Both the position numbers and the translations under genes were made by a program. This document shows, one piece after another, positions 51,269 to 60,587 of a stretch of 64,000 nt of DNA; the stretch's first letter is position 1; each line of letters begins with the position of its first letter. Origin of the DNA: Dietzia aurantiaca (GTDB lineage: Bacteria; Actinomycetota; Actinomycetes; Mycobacteriales; Mycobacteriaceae); NCBI RefSeq assembly GCF_021033825.1, contig NZ_JAIFXZ010000005.1, positions 1 through 64,000 on the forward strand. Reading direction: 5' to 3'. The notes beneath the pieces were generated by a model that was not told the origin of the DNA, did not search any database, and saw nothing but the letters and a program-made list of their open reading frames with translations.

Positions 51269-52707
51269 GCGGCCGCCCCGCGACCGGCGCGGCGGCCGAA
51301 GAACGAGCCGTCGCCCAGCGACGTACCCGAGATGTAACCGTCGCCGTGCAGGCCGTGCGTGCAGCGACCGGCCGCGAACAGGCCCGGGATCGGCTCGCCG
51401 GCGCGGTCGAGCACCCGCGCGTCCAGATCGGTGTGCAGGCCGCCGAGCGTGAAGCCCTGCGCCTTGAGCGGCAGGCCGTTGAAGCTGTCCGGACCGCCGG
51501 CGCCGGTGGGGTACGCGCCGAACGGCGGCTCGAGCGGCCGCATCCAGCCCGCGCTCTTACCGAACTGCGGATCCTCGCCGCGCTCGGCGCCGGCGTTGTA
51601 GCGGCGGAGCTGGTCGGCCAGCGCGTCGGCGGGCAGGCCGCAGTCCGCGGCCAGCTCCTCGATGGTCTCCGCGGCGTGCATGGGCTGCATCCCCCACAGC
51701 TCGGACTCGGGGACGTCCTCGATGCCCTTCTCGTCGATGATCACCCAGACCGGCGGCCGGCGATGATGTACGGCGGCGTGGCAGTACAGGCCCGGGTAGA
51801 CCTCCTCGTTGATGAAGCGCTGGCCGTCGCCGTCGACGAGCATCGCGCCCACGACCAGGCGCGGAATGATGAGCATCGCGGTCTCGGTCTGGTGCATACG
51901 GCGCACCGCGGCGCCGATCTCCATGCCCATCTCGATCCCCGAGCCGTCGTCACGGCCGTCGGAGACCGCGTCCTTGCCCAACTGCTGGGGCGCCCACTGC
52001 TCGATCATTCGCTCGTTGTCCACAAAACCGCCGGTGGCCAGCACGACGCCACGGGTGGCGCGGTACTCGCGCTCCACACCGAACTCGGTGGCGCGCACGC
52101 CCACCACCTTGTCGCCGGAAACGATCAGCGAACGGGCCTTGATGTCGCACTGGAGGGTGACCCCGGCCTTCTCGGCGGTGGCCACGAGCGCGTCCATGAG
52201 GAGGTTGCCGGCGAAGTTGGGGCCGGGCGGGCGGTGGCCGCGCGCGGCGGGCTTCGCGACCGAGGCGTACGGCTCGGCGCGCTCACCCATCCACATCAGT
52301 CCCGAGTCGTCGCCCGGCATCCAGGTGGGGGTGTCCCACAGCTTGTGGTTGAACACCGCGCCGTGCGCCACGAGCCAGTCGTGGTGCTCGACGGCGCCGG
52401 TGCAGTAGGCCTCGATCTTGGCCTCGTCGGCGTTCGGGCCGAGCGCCGCGGCGAGGAACGCGCGCATGTCCTCCACCGTGTCGGAGATGCCCAGCGCCTG
52501 CTGGGTGGCGGTGCCGCCGCCCAGGTAGACCTCGCCGCCGGACTGCGCGGACGAGCCGCCCGGCCCGGAGGCGCCCTCCAGCACGATCACCGTCGAGCCG
52601 GTCTCCGCCGCCTCGATGGCCGCGCACGCTCCGGCGATCCCCATCCCCACCACCACGACATCGGCCGTGACGATCGATGGACTGGTGTCCGAATTAGTGT
52701 CCGTCAT
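51259..52707 (-). CDS. FAD-dependent oxidoreductase, KstD / fumarate-reductase-like
   Basis: The 482-residue flavoprotein has the dinucleotide fold VVVVGMGIAGACAAIEAAETGSTVIVLE (FAD), the SSAQSGGEVYLGGG loop, and a second FAD segment near the end, GLFAAGRCTHGLHGDGYISGTSLGDGSFFG. It belongs to the group including 3-ketosteroid-delta1-dehydrogenase and flavocytochrome fumarate reductases, but substrate residues were not assigned. ATG at 52707 has TATAGT ending seven bases upstream, and a KstR-like box overlaps it, pointing to steroid or related catabolism (inference). It overlaps a thioesterase gene. Confidence 0.8.
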   Translation of the reverse strand: MTDTNSDTSPSIVTADVVVVGMGIAGACAAIEAAETGSTVIVLEGASGPGGSSAQSGGEVYLGGGTATQQALGISDTVEDMRAFLAAALGPNADEAKIEAYCTGAVEHHDWLVAHGAVFNHKLWDTPTWMPGDDSGLMWMGERAEPYASVAKPAARGHRPPGPNFAGNLLMDALVATAEKAGVTLQCDIKARSLIVSGDKVVGVRATEFGVEREYRATRGVVLATGGFVDNERMIEQWAPQQLGKDAVSDGRDDGSGIEMGMEIGAAVRRMHQTETAMLIIPRLVVGAMLVDGDGQRFINEEVYPGLYCHAAVHHRRPPVWVIIDEKGIEDVPESELWGMQPMHAAETIEELAADCGLPADALADQLRRYNAGAERGEDPQFGKSAGWMRPLEPPFGAYPTGAGGPDSFNGLPLKAQGFTLGGLHTDLDARVLDRAGEPIPGLFAAGRCTHGLHGDGYISGTSLGDGSFFGRRAGRGAAACS

Positions 52708-52714
52708 GGGGAAA

Positions 52715-52753
52715 ACTATAACGTGTTCACCGATTGAGACGGCGCTTTAATAT
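52715..52753. promoter_or_regulatory. Divergent leaderless promoters with a KstR-like box
   Basis: TATAGT on the minus strand (52715-52720) is the -10 of the flavoprotein gene and TAATAT (52748-52753) that of the SnoaL-like gene. At 52717-52730 the sequence matches TNNAACNNGTTNNA with one mismatch, the consensus of the steroid-catabolism repressor KstR. It overlaps the leftward -10. Confidence 0.55.
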
Positions 52754-52760
52754 GGAAGAC

Positions 52761-53315
52761 ATGACTTCTCCCTCCGACACCCCCGGCCTGGATGCCCTCG
52801 ACGCTCGGCTCGCCTCCGTCGAGGCCCGGATCGACCAGACCGAAGGCCGCCTGGCCGCCGCCGAGGACGAGCTGGCGATCCTGCGGATCCTCGGCTCCTA
52901 CTCACCCCGCGTCGACTCCGGCGACGCCGAGGGCGTAGCCGAACTGTGGACCTCCGACGGCGTGTACGACGTCGACACCGGCCGCCTGGACGGCCACGAC
53001 GGCCTCAGGGAGATGGTCAACGGCGAGGCCCACCAGGGACTGATCGCCCACGGCTGCGGGCATGTCCCGAGCCTGCCGGTGGTGCTGCTCAGCGGCGACC
53101 GTGCCGTGGCCACCGGATACACCCAGCTCGTCGTGCGGTCCTCGCGACCGGGCCGCTACACGGTGCTGCGGGTCACCGCCAGCAGGTGGGAGCTCGAGCG
53201 TCGCGGCCCGGTGGACGAGCCCGACCGCGGATGGCGGGTCGTGCTGCGCACCGCACGCGCGGTGACCGACGACGGCGAGGGCCGTCAGCTCCTGGCACGG
53301 TCACGGGAGGGGTAG
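52761..53315 (+). CDS. SnoaL/NTF2-like protein
   Basis: The 184-residue protein has a short coiled-coil N-terminus (ARLASVEARIDQTEGRLAAAEDE) followed by an NTF2-like domain (ILRILGSYSPRVDSGDAEGVAELWTSDGVYDV). Such domains occur in ring hydroxylases, isomerases and steroid-modifying enzymes. The start at 52761 is chosen because TAATAT (52748-52753) lies seven bases before it; an ATG nine bases upstream is less favoured. It is divergent from the KstD-like gene with a shared promoter, so a joint catabolic role is likely. Confidence 0.75.
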   Translation: MTSPSDTPGLDALDARLASVEARIDQTEGRLAAAEDELAILRILGSYSPRVDSGDAEGVAELWTSDGVYDVDTGRLDGHDGLREMVNGEAHQGLIAHGCGHVPSLPVVLLSGDRAVATGYTQLVVRSSRPGRYTVLRVTASRWELERRGPVDEPDRGWRVVLRTARAVTDDGEGRQLLARSREG

Positions 53316-53325
53316 CCTGGCGGGC

Positions 53326-53793
53326 ATGAAGCGTCGTCGGCCCGCGTCCGATCCGGCCCTGCGTGCGGGCCGCCTCGCACTGCTCACCACCTCGGCCATC
53401 ACGCTCGGGTTCCAGTCCATCGTCAGCTCCGTGGTGTACCCCCAGCTGTTCGACGGCACCACGCACGGCATCGCGGAACGGCAGTCCGACCACGCCCGAC
53501 GCATCGCGCCGGTCGCGCTGACACTCTATGCCACCTCGTTGGGTGCGGCCGTCTGGGCGACGTACGGGTCCGTGCGGTCCGGGGAGCGCACCGGGCGGGT
53601 CGCCACGGCGGTGGCCTGCGCGAGCAGCCTCGCCGGCCCGGTCATCACCGCCGGTGTGGTGCCGCTGCACGCGAGCATCGCGCAGGAGCAGATCACCCGG
53701 CCGCGGATCGCCGCACTGATGGCCTCGGACCGGCTGCGTACCGGACTGGCCGCCGTCGGGATGGTGGCCGCGGCCCAGTCGCTGAGCAACTGA
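53326..53793 (+). CDS. Small four-span membrane protein
   Basis: The 155-residue protein has four predicted spans (LALLTTSAITLGFQSIVSSVVY, VALTLYATSLGAAVWATYG, VATAVACASSLAGPVITAGVV and a C-terminal one). The ITLGFQSIVSSVVYPQLF start resembles small actinobacterial membrane proteins of unknown function; no named family is certain. TAGCCT (53313-53318) ends seven bases before the ATG and overlaps the stop codon of the SnoaL-like gene, so a leaderless internal promoter is possible. A 7-bp hairpin follows. Confidence 0.65.
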   Translation: MKRRRPASDPALRAGRLALLTTSAITLGFQSIVSSVVYPQLFDGTTHGIAERQSDHARRIAPVALTLYATSLGAAVWATYGSVRSGERTGRVATAVACASSLAGPVITAGVVPLHASIAQEQITRPRIAALMASDRLRTGLAAVGMVAAAQSLSN

Positions 53794-53830
53794 CGGCCCG
53801 GCTCGACCAGCCCTGCCGCCCCGCCCCGGG

Positions 53831-53852
53831 GCCTCAACCTTTCGATTGAGGC
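53831..53852. terminator. Hairpin before the DHA2 transporter gene
   Basis: GCCTCAA and TTGAGGC form a perfect 7-bp stem around CCTTTCGA, between the small membrane protein and the MFS gene. Confidence 0.5.
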
Positions 53853-53907
53853 ACGCATCCTCCTCTTTCACGATGTGAACGCGTTGTCTACATGATGAGA
53901 TGAGGTC

Positions 53908-55593
53908 ATGACCAAGCATGCCCCTGGCGGGGACGGCGCGATCACCCCCGAATCGACGCGCCCGGATGACGTCGCGGACGTAGCCGCCCCCTCGCGCCGA
54001 GACTGGGCCGGGCTGGCCATGCTCTCGATCGCCCTCGGACTGATCGTGCTGGATGGCACGATCGTCGGCGTGGCACTGCCCACGATCATCCTCGACCTGA
54101 ACCTCGACCTGACCGACGCGCAGTGGGTCAACAGCCTCTATGCCGTCCTGCTCGCCGCCCTCCTGCTCTCGACGGGCACCCTCGCCGACCGGCTCGGTAG
54201 GCGGCGCCTCGTCCTGGCCGGCATCGTGGTGTTCGTCGGCGGCAGCCTGCTGGCGGCGGCCGCCTCGTCGGCGGGCCCGCTACTCGCCGCCCGCGCGGTG
54301 CAGGCGGTCGGCGCGGCGTTCATCATGCCCGCCACCCTCTCGTCGGTGAACACACTGTTCCGCGGCCGGTACCGGGCCGCGGCGTTCGGGGTGTGGGGGG
54401 CGGTGATCTCCGGCGCCGCGGCGATCGGGCCGCTGCTCGGCGGCGCGCTGACCCAGTGGGCCTCGTGGCACTGGATCTTCCTCGTCAACCTCCCGCTGGG
54501 CGCGATTCTGTTCGTCGCGGTGATCGTCACGGTCCCCGAGACGCGCGGGGAGAAGACCCGCCCCGGAGTGGACGTCGACGGCGCACTGCTCAGCGCGATC
54601 GGGTTCGGCGCCCTGGTGTTCGCCGTGATCGAGGGCCCCGACCTGGGCTGGTGGACGCCGAAGGCCGATCTGTCCCTGTTCGGCCTCACGTGGCCGGCCG
54701 GCGCCCCCGTCTCGGCGACCCCGATCGCCCTCGCGATAGCCGCGGTTGCCCTGACACTGTTCGTCCTGTGGGAACGCCACCGCGAGAAGGTCCACCGGTC
54801 CGCCCTACTGGACCTGTCGCTGTTCTCCCTCCGGACCTTCTCGTGGGGCAACCTCACCGCCGGCACGGTGGCCGTCGGCGAGTTCGCCCTCCTGTTCATC
54901 CTGCCGCTCTACCTCGTCAACGTGCTCGGTCTCGAGGTGATCAGCGCGGGCCTGGTGCTGGCCGCGATGGCGTTCGGCGCGTTCCTGTCCGGTGCCTCGG
55001 CCCGTCATCTGGCCGCCAGGTTCGGCTCCCCGGGGACCGTGCTCATCGGGCTGGGACTGGAATTGATCGGTGTCCTGGCCCTCGTGCTGCTCATCCGCGA
55101 CGACACCCACGCCTGGCTGGTCGCGATCCCGCTGACCGTGTACGGCCTGGGCCTGGGCCTGGCCTCCGCCCAGCTCACGGGGACGGTACTCCGTGACGTG
55201 CCGGTGGCCATCTCCGGGCAGGGCTCGGCCACGCAGAGCACGGTCCGGCAGATCGGCTCGGCGCTCGGCACCGCCTTCGCGGGCGCCGCCCTGTCCATCT
55301 CGTTGGCGCGGACGCTTCCCGCGGCCCTCGAGAACGCGGGCCTGGCCGGCGGCCCGGCCGACCAGCTCGCGGAGTCGACTCGTCAGTCCGCCGGCAGCAC
55401 CATCGGTGTGCTCCGCGACCACGGTGACGCCAGCCCGCTCGGGGACCACACGGCCGCGGCCGTGGACGCGCTGGCCCACGGGTTCGCCGACGCCAGCCGC
55501 TGGGCGATGCTCGTGGCCGCGGCGTTCCTCGCCCTGGGCTTCCTCGGAGCCGCCTTCCTGCGACGCGCCTCCGCGGCCCCCGTCGCGCAGTAG
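53908..55593 (+). CDS. MFS drug transporter, DHA2 (14-span) family
   Basis: The 561-residue protein has fourteen predicted spans and the DHA2 motif LDGTIVGVALPTI in span 1, motif A ADRLGRRR after span 2, and the mid-protein GAVISGAAAIGPLLGGALTQ. Such proteins export drugs or lipid precursors with protons; the substrate is unknown. GAGG precedes the ATG. The 3' end is two bases from the convergent MFS gene. Confidence 0.88.
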   Translation: MTKHAPGGDGAITPESTRPDDVADVAAPSRRDWAGLAMLSIALGLIVLDGTIVGVALPTIILDLNLDLTDAQWVNSLYAVLLAALLLSTGTLADRLGRRRLVLAGIVVFVGGSLLAAAASSAGPLLAARAVQAVGAAFIMPATLSSVNTLFRGRYRAAAFGVWGAVISGAAAIGPLLGGALTQWASWHWIFLVNLPLGAILFVAVIVTVPETRGEKTRPGVDVDGALLSAIGFGALVFAVIEGPDLGWWTPKADLSLFGLTWPAGAPVSATPIALAIAAVALTLFVLWERHREKVHRSALLDLSLFSLRTFSWGNLTAGTVAVGEFALLFILPLYLVNVLGLEVISAGLVLAAMAFGAFLSGASARHLAARFGSPGTVLIGLGLELIGVLALVLLIRDDTHAWLVAIPLTVYGLGLGLASAQLTGTVLRDVPVAISGQGSATQSTVRQIGSALGTAFAGAALSISLARTLPAALENAGLAGGPADQLAESTRQSAGSTIGVLRDHGDASPLGDHTAAAVDALAHGFADASRWAMLVAAAFLALGFLGAAFLRRASAAPVAQ

Positions 55594-55595
55594 CG

Positions 55596-56801
55596 TCAGC
55601 ACCCGCGACCTCGTACGGCCACCACCGCCAGTGCCACGAGACCGGTCGCACCGACGATCGCCGCCAGCAGGTGATACGCCGGGATCAGTCCGATCTGCTC
55701 TGCGGCCAGCGCCGCGAGCACGGCGGGCACCCCGAGCGCGGTGTACGCCACGAGGTACAGCGCGGCGAACACCTGCCCCCGGGCCTCGGCGGGAGCGCTC
55801 TGCGCCACGAGCGTGGTGCCGATGAGGAACAGCAGGCCCATCCCCAGTCCGGTGAGAAGGGCCGCGAGCAGGAATACCGGCACCGTGCGCCACTCCAGCG
55901 AGAGCGAGGCCACGACGAGCCCCGGCAGCAGCAGCGCCACCCCGACGGTCATGCCGCGCCGCCACTGGTCCGGCCCCGCGCGCAGGTTCCACACCAACTG
56001 CGCGACGCCCGCGGCGCCCTGGAGCGCCGCCACGACCAGTCCGGTGACCAGGTAGTCGGATCGGCCCAGCAGGTCGCGGGCGATGGCCCCGCCGAGCCCC
56101 AGGAACACGCCCCCGACCGACCACGAGACGATCACGCAGATCGCCGCCAGCGCGAACGTCGACCGCATCCGCGCCGGCACGGTCGGCGGCCGCAGCCGCA
56201 ACGCCTCGCGCACGGTCGAGGAACCGCCGGCGGTCTCCGGCACGAACGCCGAGACCGCGGCGAGCAGGGCCAGGGTCGCCGCCGCGATCACCTGGTACGG
56301 GAGGGTCAGGGGCGACGACGACGCCGTGGCCACCGCGCCCGAGAGGAGAACGCCGCCGGCGATGCCGAAGTTCGTGGTGGAGCTGCTGGTGAGGGCGCCG
56401 ATCCGGGAATCACGGCGTGGGTGGAGCTCGATCAGCGCTGCCGCGGCGGGGCCGGTGATCAGCCCGACCGACACGCCCTGTGTGATACGGGCCGCGATGA
56501 GCCAGCCCACGTTCGGCGCGACGGCGAGAACCGCCATGCTCACCGCCAGCAGTACGAGCCCGGTGAGGATGACCGGCCGGCGTCCTACCGCGTCGGAGAG
56601 CCTGCCGAGAAACAGCAGCGGGATCAGCACGGCCAGGGCGTACACGGCGTAGACGACCGTGATCATGGTGCCGCTGGTGCCCCACGCCTGTTGATAGTCG
56701 ACGTAGAGCGGGGTGGGGGTCGCGCTGGAGGCCAGCGCCACGGTCACCACGAGGGCGATCAGGACGAAGGGGCGCCACGAGGGTCGAGGGGTCGTTTCCA
56801 C
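55596..56801 (-). CDS. MFS transporter (12-span)
   Basis: The 401-residue protein has twelve predicted spans beginning FVLIALVVTVALASSATPTPLY, with motif A LGRLSDAVGRRPVIL near residue 70. It probably exports small molecules. GTG at 56801 is preferred because GGAGAGG lies six bases upstream and the N-terminus then has the usual length before span 1; a longer start at 56852 is possible. It faces the DHA2 transporter gene tail to tail with only two bases between the stop codons. Confidence 0.83.
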   Translation of the reverse strand: METTPRPSWRPFVLIALVVTVALASSATPTPLYVDYQQAWGTSGTMITVVYAVYALAVLIPLLFLGRLSDAVGRRPVILTGLVLLAVSMAVLAVAPNVGWLIAARITQGVSVGLITGPAAAALIELHPRRDSRIGALTSSSTTNFGIAGGVLLSGAVATASSSPLTLPYQVIAAATLALLAAVSAFVPETAGGSSTVREALRLRPPTVPARMRSTFALAAICVIVSWSVGGVFLGLGGAIARDLLGRSDYLVTGLVVAALQGAAGVAQLVWNLRAGPDQWRRGMTVGVALLLPGLVVASLSLEWRTVPVFLLAALLTGLGMGLLFLIGTTLVAQSAPAEARGQVFAALYLVAYTALGVPAVLAALAAEQIGLIPAYHLLAAIVGATGLVALAVVAVRGRGC

Positions 56802-56880
56802 GGTCTGCCTCTCCGCCGGAAGGGGGCGGCGTGCGAACTGTGTGCCTGGCATGGGACATGGGCGACACGTCTGACTTCAG

Positions 56881-56953
56881 TGGAGCCTAGGGGATTCGAA
56901 CCCCTGACATCTGCCTTGCAAAGGCAGCGCTCTACCAACTGAGCTAAGGCCCC
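56881..56953 (-). tRNA. alaT: tRNA-Ala (anticodon TGC)
   Basis: The 73-nt gene has acceptor GGGGCCT/AGGCTCC (one G-U pair), D arm GCTCAGTTGGTAGAGC, anticodon stem TGCCT/AGGCA around loop TTTGCAA (anticodon TGC) and T arm AGGGGTTCGAATCCCCT. CCA is not encoded. It lies downstream of tRNA-Ile on the same strand; the two sit after gyrA in mycobacteria too. Confidence 0.95.
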
Positions 56954-56994
56954 GCACATCGGCGAGGTGGCCGATGCGTACCTCCAAGCATAAA

Positions 56995-57022
56995 CGCCGG
57001 ACCCGGCTTTGCGGATCCGGCG
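56995..57022. terminator. Hairpin between tRNA-Ile and tRNA-Ala
   Basis: CGCCGGA and TCCGGCG form a perfect 7-bp stem with a 14-base loop; a second stem (CATCGGC/GCCGATG, 56957-56976) lies nearer tRNA-Ala. They may be processing or termination signals. Confidence 0.4.
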
Positions 57023-57036
57023 TCTGCCTGTCGGAG

Positions 57037-57110
57037 TGGGCCTAGGAGGACTTGAACCTCCGACCTCCAAATTATCAGTTTGGCGCTCTAACCACCTGAG
57101 CTATAGGCCC
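57037..57110 (-). tRNA. ileT: tRNA-Ile (anticodon GAT)
   Basis: The 74-nt gene has acceptor GGGCCTA/TAGGCCC, D arm GCTCAGGTGGTTAGAGC, anticodon stem CCAAA/TTTGG around loop CTGATAA (anticodon GAT) and T arm GGAGGTTCAAGTCCTCC. CCA is not encoded. It is the normal isoleucine tRNA reading AUC/AUU. Confidence 0.95.
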
Positions 57111-57206
57111 TCGTACCGATGGATTAATCTACCCGACGCGCTCGCATTACCCCAAATCGGCCGCCGACCTGCATCGTTCCGGCGGTACCGTCGCGATCCG
57201 CGACGG

Positions 57207-57896
57207 TCAGTTCCGCCGGTCGGCGAGCGTCACCTGCACGCCTCCCCCGGTCAGGCCGGCGGCGAGGTTGTAGATGAACACGGCCAGCGTGCACAGGATC
57301 GACAGCAGCAGCACGTTGAGCAGGCCGACTCCACCGCTGTAGAGGAAAATCGTCGACGGCCCGATGACCGACGCCGACTCGTCGCCCGCGACACCGGACA
57401 GCAGCCCACCGAGGCGATCCCAGACGCCCATGCCGGACAGCAGCAGGTACGTCACGCCGATCGCGACCATCCACACGAGGTAGAGCGCGAACATCAGGCC
57501 CAGAACCGTGGTGAACGCGGACCACGGATCGATCCTGCGCAGCACCAGGACCGACTCGAGCGGGCCGCGGCGGTCCGTCGGCGAGATGATCGGCGCGGCG
57601 CGTCCGGCGGCGCCCCCGGAGGGAGCCGTGGAGACCCCGCCGAACCCGCCCTCGGCGCGGTGCTGCGTGGCTGCGGGGAACCGGGTGGTTTCCGCACTGC
57701 TCGGGGTCGTATCGGTCGGGGCGGCCGCCGGTGCGTCCGATGACGGGGCCGACGACGACGAAGCCGCCGGAGTCGAGGCCGTCGACCCGGCCGATGACGC
57801 GGTGGCAGAGGTACCCCCCGAGGCACCGTAACCGGGCGCCGGGGCGGACCCCTTCGGTGTGGGGCCGCTGGCGGCCGGATCGGTCGGCTCGGTCAT
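57207..57896 (-). CDS. DUF3566 membrane protein
   Basis: The 229-residue protein has a long disordered Ser/Ala/Pro/Thr N-terminus (~110 residues) and a DUF3566 domain with two membrane spans (AFTTVLGLMFALYLVWMVAIGVTYLLL and VGLLNVLLLSILCTLAVFIYNLAAGL). RRIDPWSAF immediately before the first span is typical. It sits right after gyrA in mycobacteria (Rv0007) and relatives. Function unknown. GAGGAGG precedes the ATG and it starts three bases after the gyrA stop, so it belongs to the gyrA transcript. Confidence 0.88.
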   Translation of the reverse strand: MTEPTDPAASGPTPKGSAPAPGYGASGGTSATASSAGSTASTPAASSSSAPSSDAPAAAPTDTTPSSAETTRFPAATQHRAEGGFGGVSTAPSGGAAGRAAPIISPTDRRGPLESVLVLRRIDPWSAFTTVLGLMFALYLVWMVAIGVTYLLLSGMGVWDRLGGLLSGVAGDESASVIGPSTIFLYSGGVGLLNVLLLSILCTLAVFIYNLAAGLTGGGVQVTLADRRN

Positions 57897-57899
57897 GGC

Positions 57900-60428
57900 T
57901 TACGCCTCCTCGACGGACTCGGCCTCGGACCGGTCCTCTTCGTCGGGCTCGTCGGCGTTACGGGCGATGGCCAGCAACGCGTCGCCCTCGGCCAGGTTCA
58001 TCAGGCGCACGCCCTTGGTCTGGCGACCCGCCTTGCGGACCTGCTTGGCGAACGTACGGATCACGCCACCGCTGGAGGTGATGGCGTACAGCTCGTCCTG
58101 CAGCTCCACGATCGTCGCACCGACGAGCTTGCCGCGCTTGGGATCGAACATGAGCGTGAGCACGCCCTTGCCGCCGCGCCCCTGCGCCGTGTACTCGTTC
58201 AGCGCGGTGCGCTTGGAGTAGCCGCGCTCGGTGGCCACCAGGAGGAAGTACTTCTCCTGGTCCGAGGTGTCGGCCCGCACGACGGACATGCTCAGCAGCG
58301 CATCGCCGTCGTTGAACCGCATGCCCATGACACCGGACGTGGCGCGGCCCATCGGGCGCAGCGTGTCGTCGTTGGCGTGGAAGCGGATCGACTGGCCCTT
58401 CTCCGAGACCAGCAGCAGGTCGTCGTCGGGGCCGGCGAGCGCCGCGCCGACGAGCTCGTCGCCATCACGCAGGTTGACGGCGATGAGGCCTCCCGAGCGC
58501 GGGGAGTCATAGTCCTCGAGACGCGACTTCTTGACCAGACCGTTCCGCGTGGACAGGACCAGGTACGGAGCGTCCTGGTAGCCCCTGATCCGGATGACGC
58601 TGGCGATCCGCTCCTCCGGCTGGAACGCCAGCAGGTTGGCCACGTGCTGGCCGCGCGCGGTGCGGTTGGCCTCGGGCAGCTCGTACGCCTTGATCCGGTA
58701 GACGCGGCCCTTGGTGGTGAAGAACAGCAGCCAGTCGTGCGTCGAGGAGACGAAGAAGTGGCGGACGATGTCGTCCTGCTTCAGCTCAGCACCGCGCACG
58801 CCCTTGCCGCCGCGCTTCTGGGCGCGGTACAGGTCGGTGCGGGTCCGCTTGGCGTACCCGGTCTCGGTGATCGTGACCACCACGTCCTCGCGGGCGATGA
58901 GGTCCTCGTCGCGCACGTCGCCGTCGGCCGGGATGATGACCGTCCGGCGGTCGTCGCCGTACTTCTCGACGATCTCGCGGAGCTCGTCGCCGACGATCGC
59001 GCGCTGGCGCTCGGGCCGGGCGAGGATGTCCTTGTAGTCCGCGATCTCGAGCTCGATGGACGCGAGCTGGTCGATGATCTTCTGCCGCTCGAGCGCCGCG
59101 AGGCGGCGCAGCTGCATGTCGAGGATCGCCTGCGCCTGGTCGTCGTCGATGTCCAGGAGGTCCTTGAGGCCCTGGCGCGCGATGTCGACGGTCTCGGACC
59201 GGCGGATCAGGGCGATGACCTCGTCCAGCGCGTCGAGTGCCTTGACCAGACCGCGCAGGATGTGGGCCCGCTTCTCGGCCTCGTCCAGCAGGTACTGGGT
59301 GCGGCGGACGATCACTTCGATCTGGTGCGTGACGTACAGGCGCACCAGCTGGTCGATGGGCAGGGTCCGCGGGACACCCTCGACGATCGAGAGCATGTTG
59401 GCGCCGAACGACGTCTGCAGCTGCGAATGCTTGTACAGGTTGTTGAGGACGACCTTCGCGACGGCGTCCCGCTTGAGCGTGATGACGATGCGCAGGCCGA
59501 CGCGGTCCGAGGACTCGTCGTCGATCTTGGAGATGCCGGCGATCTTGCCGTCGCGCAGCTGCTCCGCGATCGACAGGATCATGTTGTCCGGGTTGACCTC
59601 GTACGGCAGCTCGGTGATCACGATGACCGTGCGGCTGCCCTCCTCCTCGATGGAGGTCTTGCCCCGCATGCGGATCGAGCCGCGTCCGGTGCGGTAGGCG
59701 TCCTTGATCCCCTGGTCACCCACGATGAACCCGGCGGTCGGGAAGTCCGGGCCCTTGATGCGCGCCATGCACGCCTCGAGCGACTCCTCCTCGGTGGCGT
59801 CAGGATGCTCGAGCACCCAGTAGACCGCTTCCGCGACCTCGCGCAGGTTGTGCGGCGGCATCTTGGTGGCCATACCCACGGCGATACCGCTCGAGCCGTT
59901 GATCAACAGGCTCGGAACACGGGACGGCAGGACCACGGGTTCCTGCGTCTTGCCGTCGTAGTTCGGCTGGAAGTCGACCGTGTTCTTCTCGATGTCCCGC
60001 ACCATCTCCATGGCGAGCGGGGTCATCTTGCACTCGGTGTAACGCATGGCGGCTGCGCCGTCGTTGCCGCGGGAACCGAAGTTGCCCTGGCCGTCGACCA
60101 TCGGATAACGCATCGCCCACGGCTGGGCGAGGCGCACCAGCGTGTCGTAGATCGCCGAGTCGCCGTGCGGGTGGAAGTTACCCATCGTGTCGGCGACCGG
60201 CTTGGCCGACTTCACGTAACTGCGGTCCGGGCGGTAGCCGTTGTCCCACATCGCGTAGAGGATGCGGCGGTGCACGGGCTTGAGGCCGTCCCGCACGTCC
60301 GGCAACGCGCGCCCGACGATGACGCTCATCGAGTAGTCGATGTAGCTTCTCTGCATCTCGGCCTGGATGTCGACCGGCTCGATGCGGTCGTGTCCCCCGG
60401 CTTCGGGCGGCAGCGTGGTGTCCGTCAT
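57900..60428 (-). CDS. gyrA: DNA gyrase subunit A
   Basis: The 842-residue protein has the N-terminal breakage-reunion domain with catalytic Tyr130 (AAMRYTE) and the quinolone-determining region [13 protein letters not shown]: Ser91 and Asp95 occupy the positions altered in resistant strains, with Ser at the position where M. tuberculosis has Ala90. The C-terminal beta-pinwheel carries a GyrA box variant KRGGKGVRG. With GyrB it introduces negative supercoils. GAGGAG precedes the ATG; TATAGA (minus strand) lies ~65 bases upstream as a possible -10. A lipase gene is inserted between it and gyrB. Confidence 0.97.
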   Translation of the reverse strand: MTDTTLPPEAGGHDRIEPVDIQAEMQRSYIDYSMSVIVGRALPDVRDGLKPVHRRILYAMWDNGYRPDRSYVKSAKPVADTMGNFHPHGDSAIYDTLVRLAQPWAMRYPMVDGQGNFGSRGNDGAAAMRYTECKMTPLAMEMVRDIEKNTVDFQPNYDGKTQEPVVLPSRVPSLLINGSSGIAVGMATKMPPHNLREVAEAVYWVLEHPDATEEESLEACMARIKGPDFPTAGFIVGDQGIKDAYRTGRGSIRMRGKTSIEEEGSRTVIVITELPYEVNPDNMILSIAEQLRDGKIAGISKIDDESSDRVGLRIVITLKRDAVAKVVLNNLYKHSQLQTSFGANMLSIVEGVPRTLPIDQLVRLYVTHQIEVIVRRTQYLLDEAEKRAHILRGLVKALDALDEVIALIRRSETVDIARQGLKDLLDIDDDQAQAILDMQLRRLAALERQKIIDQLASIELEIADYKDILARPERQRAIVGDELREIVEKYGDDRRTVIIPADGDVRDEDLIAREDVVVTITETGYAKRTRTDLYRAQKRGGKGVRGAELKQDDIVRHFFVSSTHDWLLFFTTKGRVYRIKAYELPEANRTARGQHVANLLAFQPEERIASVIRIRGYQDAPYLVLSTRNGLVKKSRLEDYDSPRSGGLIAVNLRDGDELVGAALAGPDDDLLLVSEKGQSIRFHANDDTLRPMGRATSGVMGMRFNDGDALLSMSVVRADTSDQEKYFLLVATERGYSKRTALNEYTAQGRGGKGVLTLMFDPKRGKLVGATIVELQDELYAITSSGGVIRTFAKQVRKAGRQTKGVRLMNLAEGDALLAIARNADEPDEEDRSEAESVEEA

Positions 60429-60587
60429 GGGCTCCTCTTCGTCTCGCTTCCGAAGCGGCGCATGGAAGCGTCACTTCGACCGGTCCAGTCTATAGGTCCT
60501 GCGGAAACAGCACGTACGGGCACGCGGCACTGTCCTCTATATCCTCGATCTCCTGCCGCGCGGTGTTGACGGTCCTAGCATCCGGGC

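Noticed and set aside
56881-57110. tRNA-Ile/tRNA-Ala pair as a sign of an rRNA operon spacer
   Set aside because: No 16S or 23S sequence flanks them; the pair follows gyrA as in mycobacteria.
58377-60569. 730-codon open frame opposite gyrA
   Set aside because: It is a GC-rich shadow of gyrA; its translation is Asp/Val/Arg/Leu-biased without any domain.
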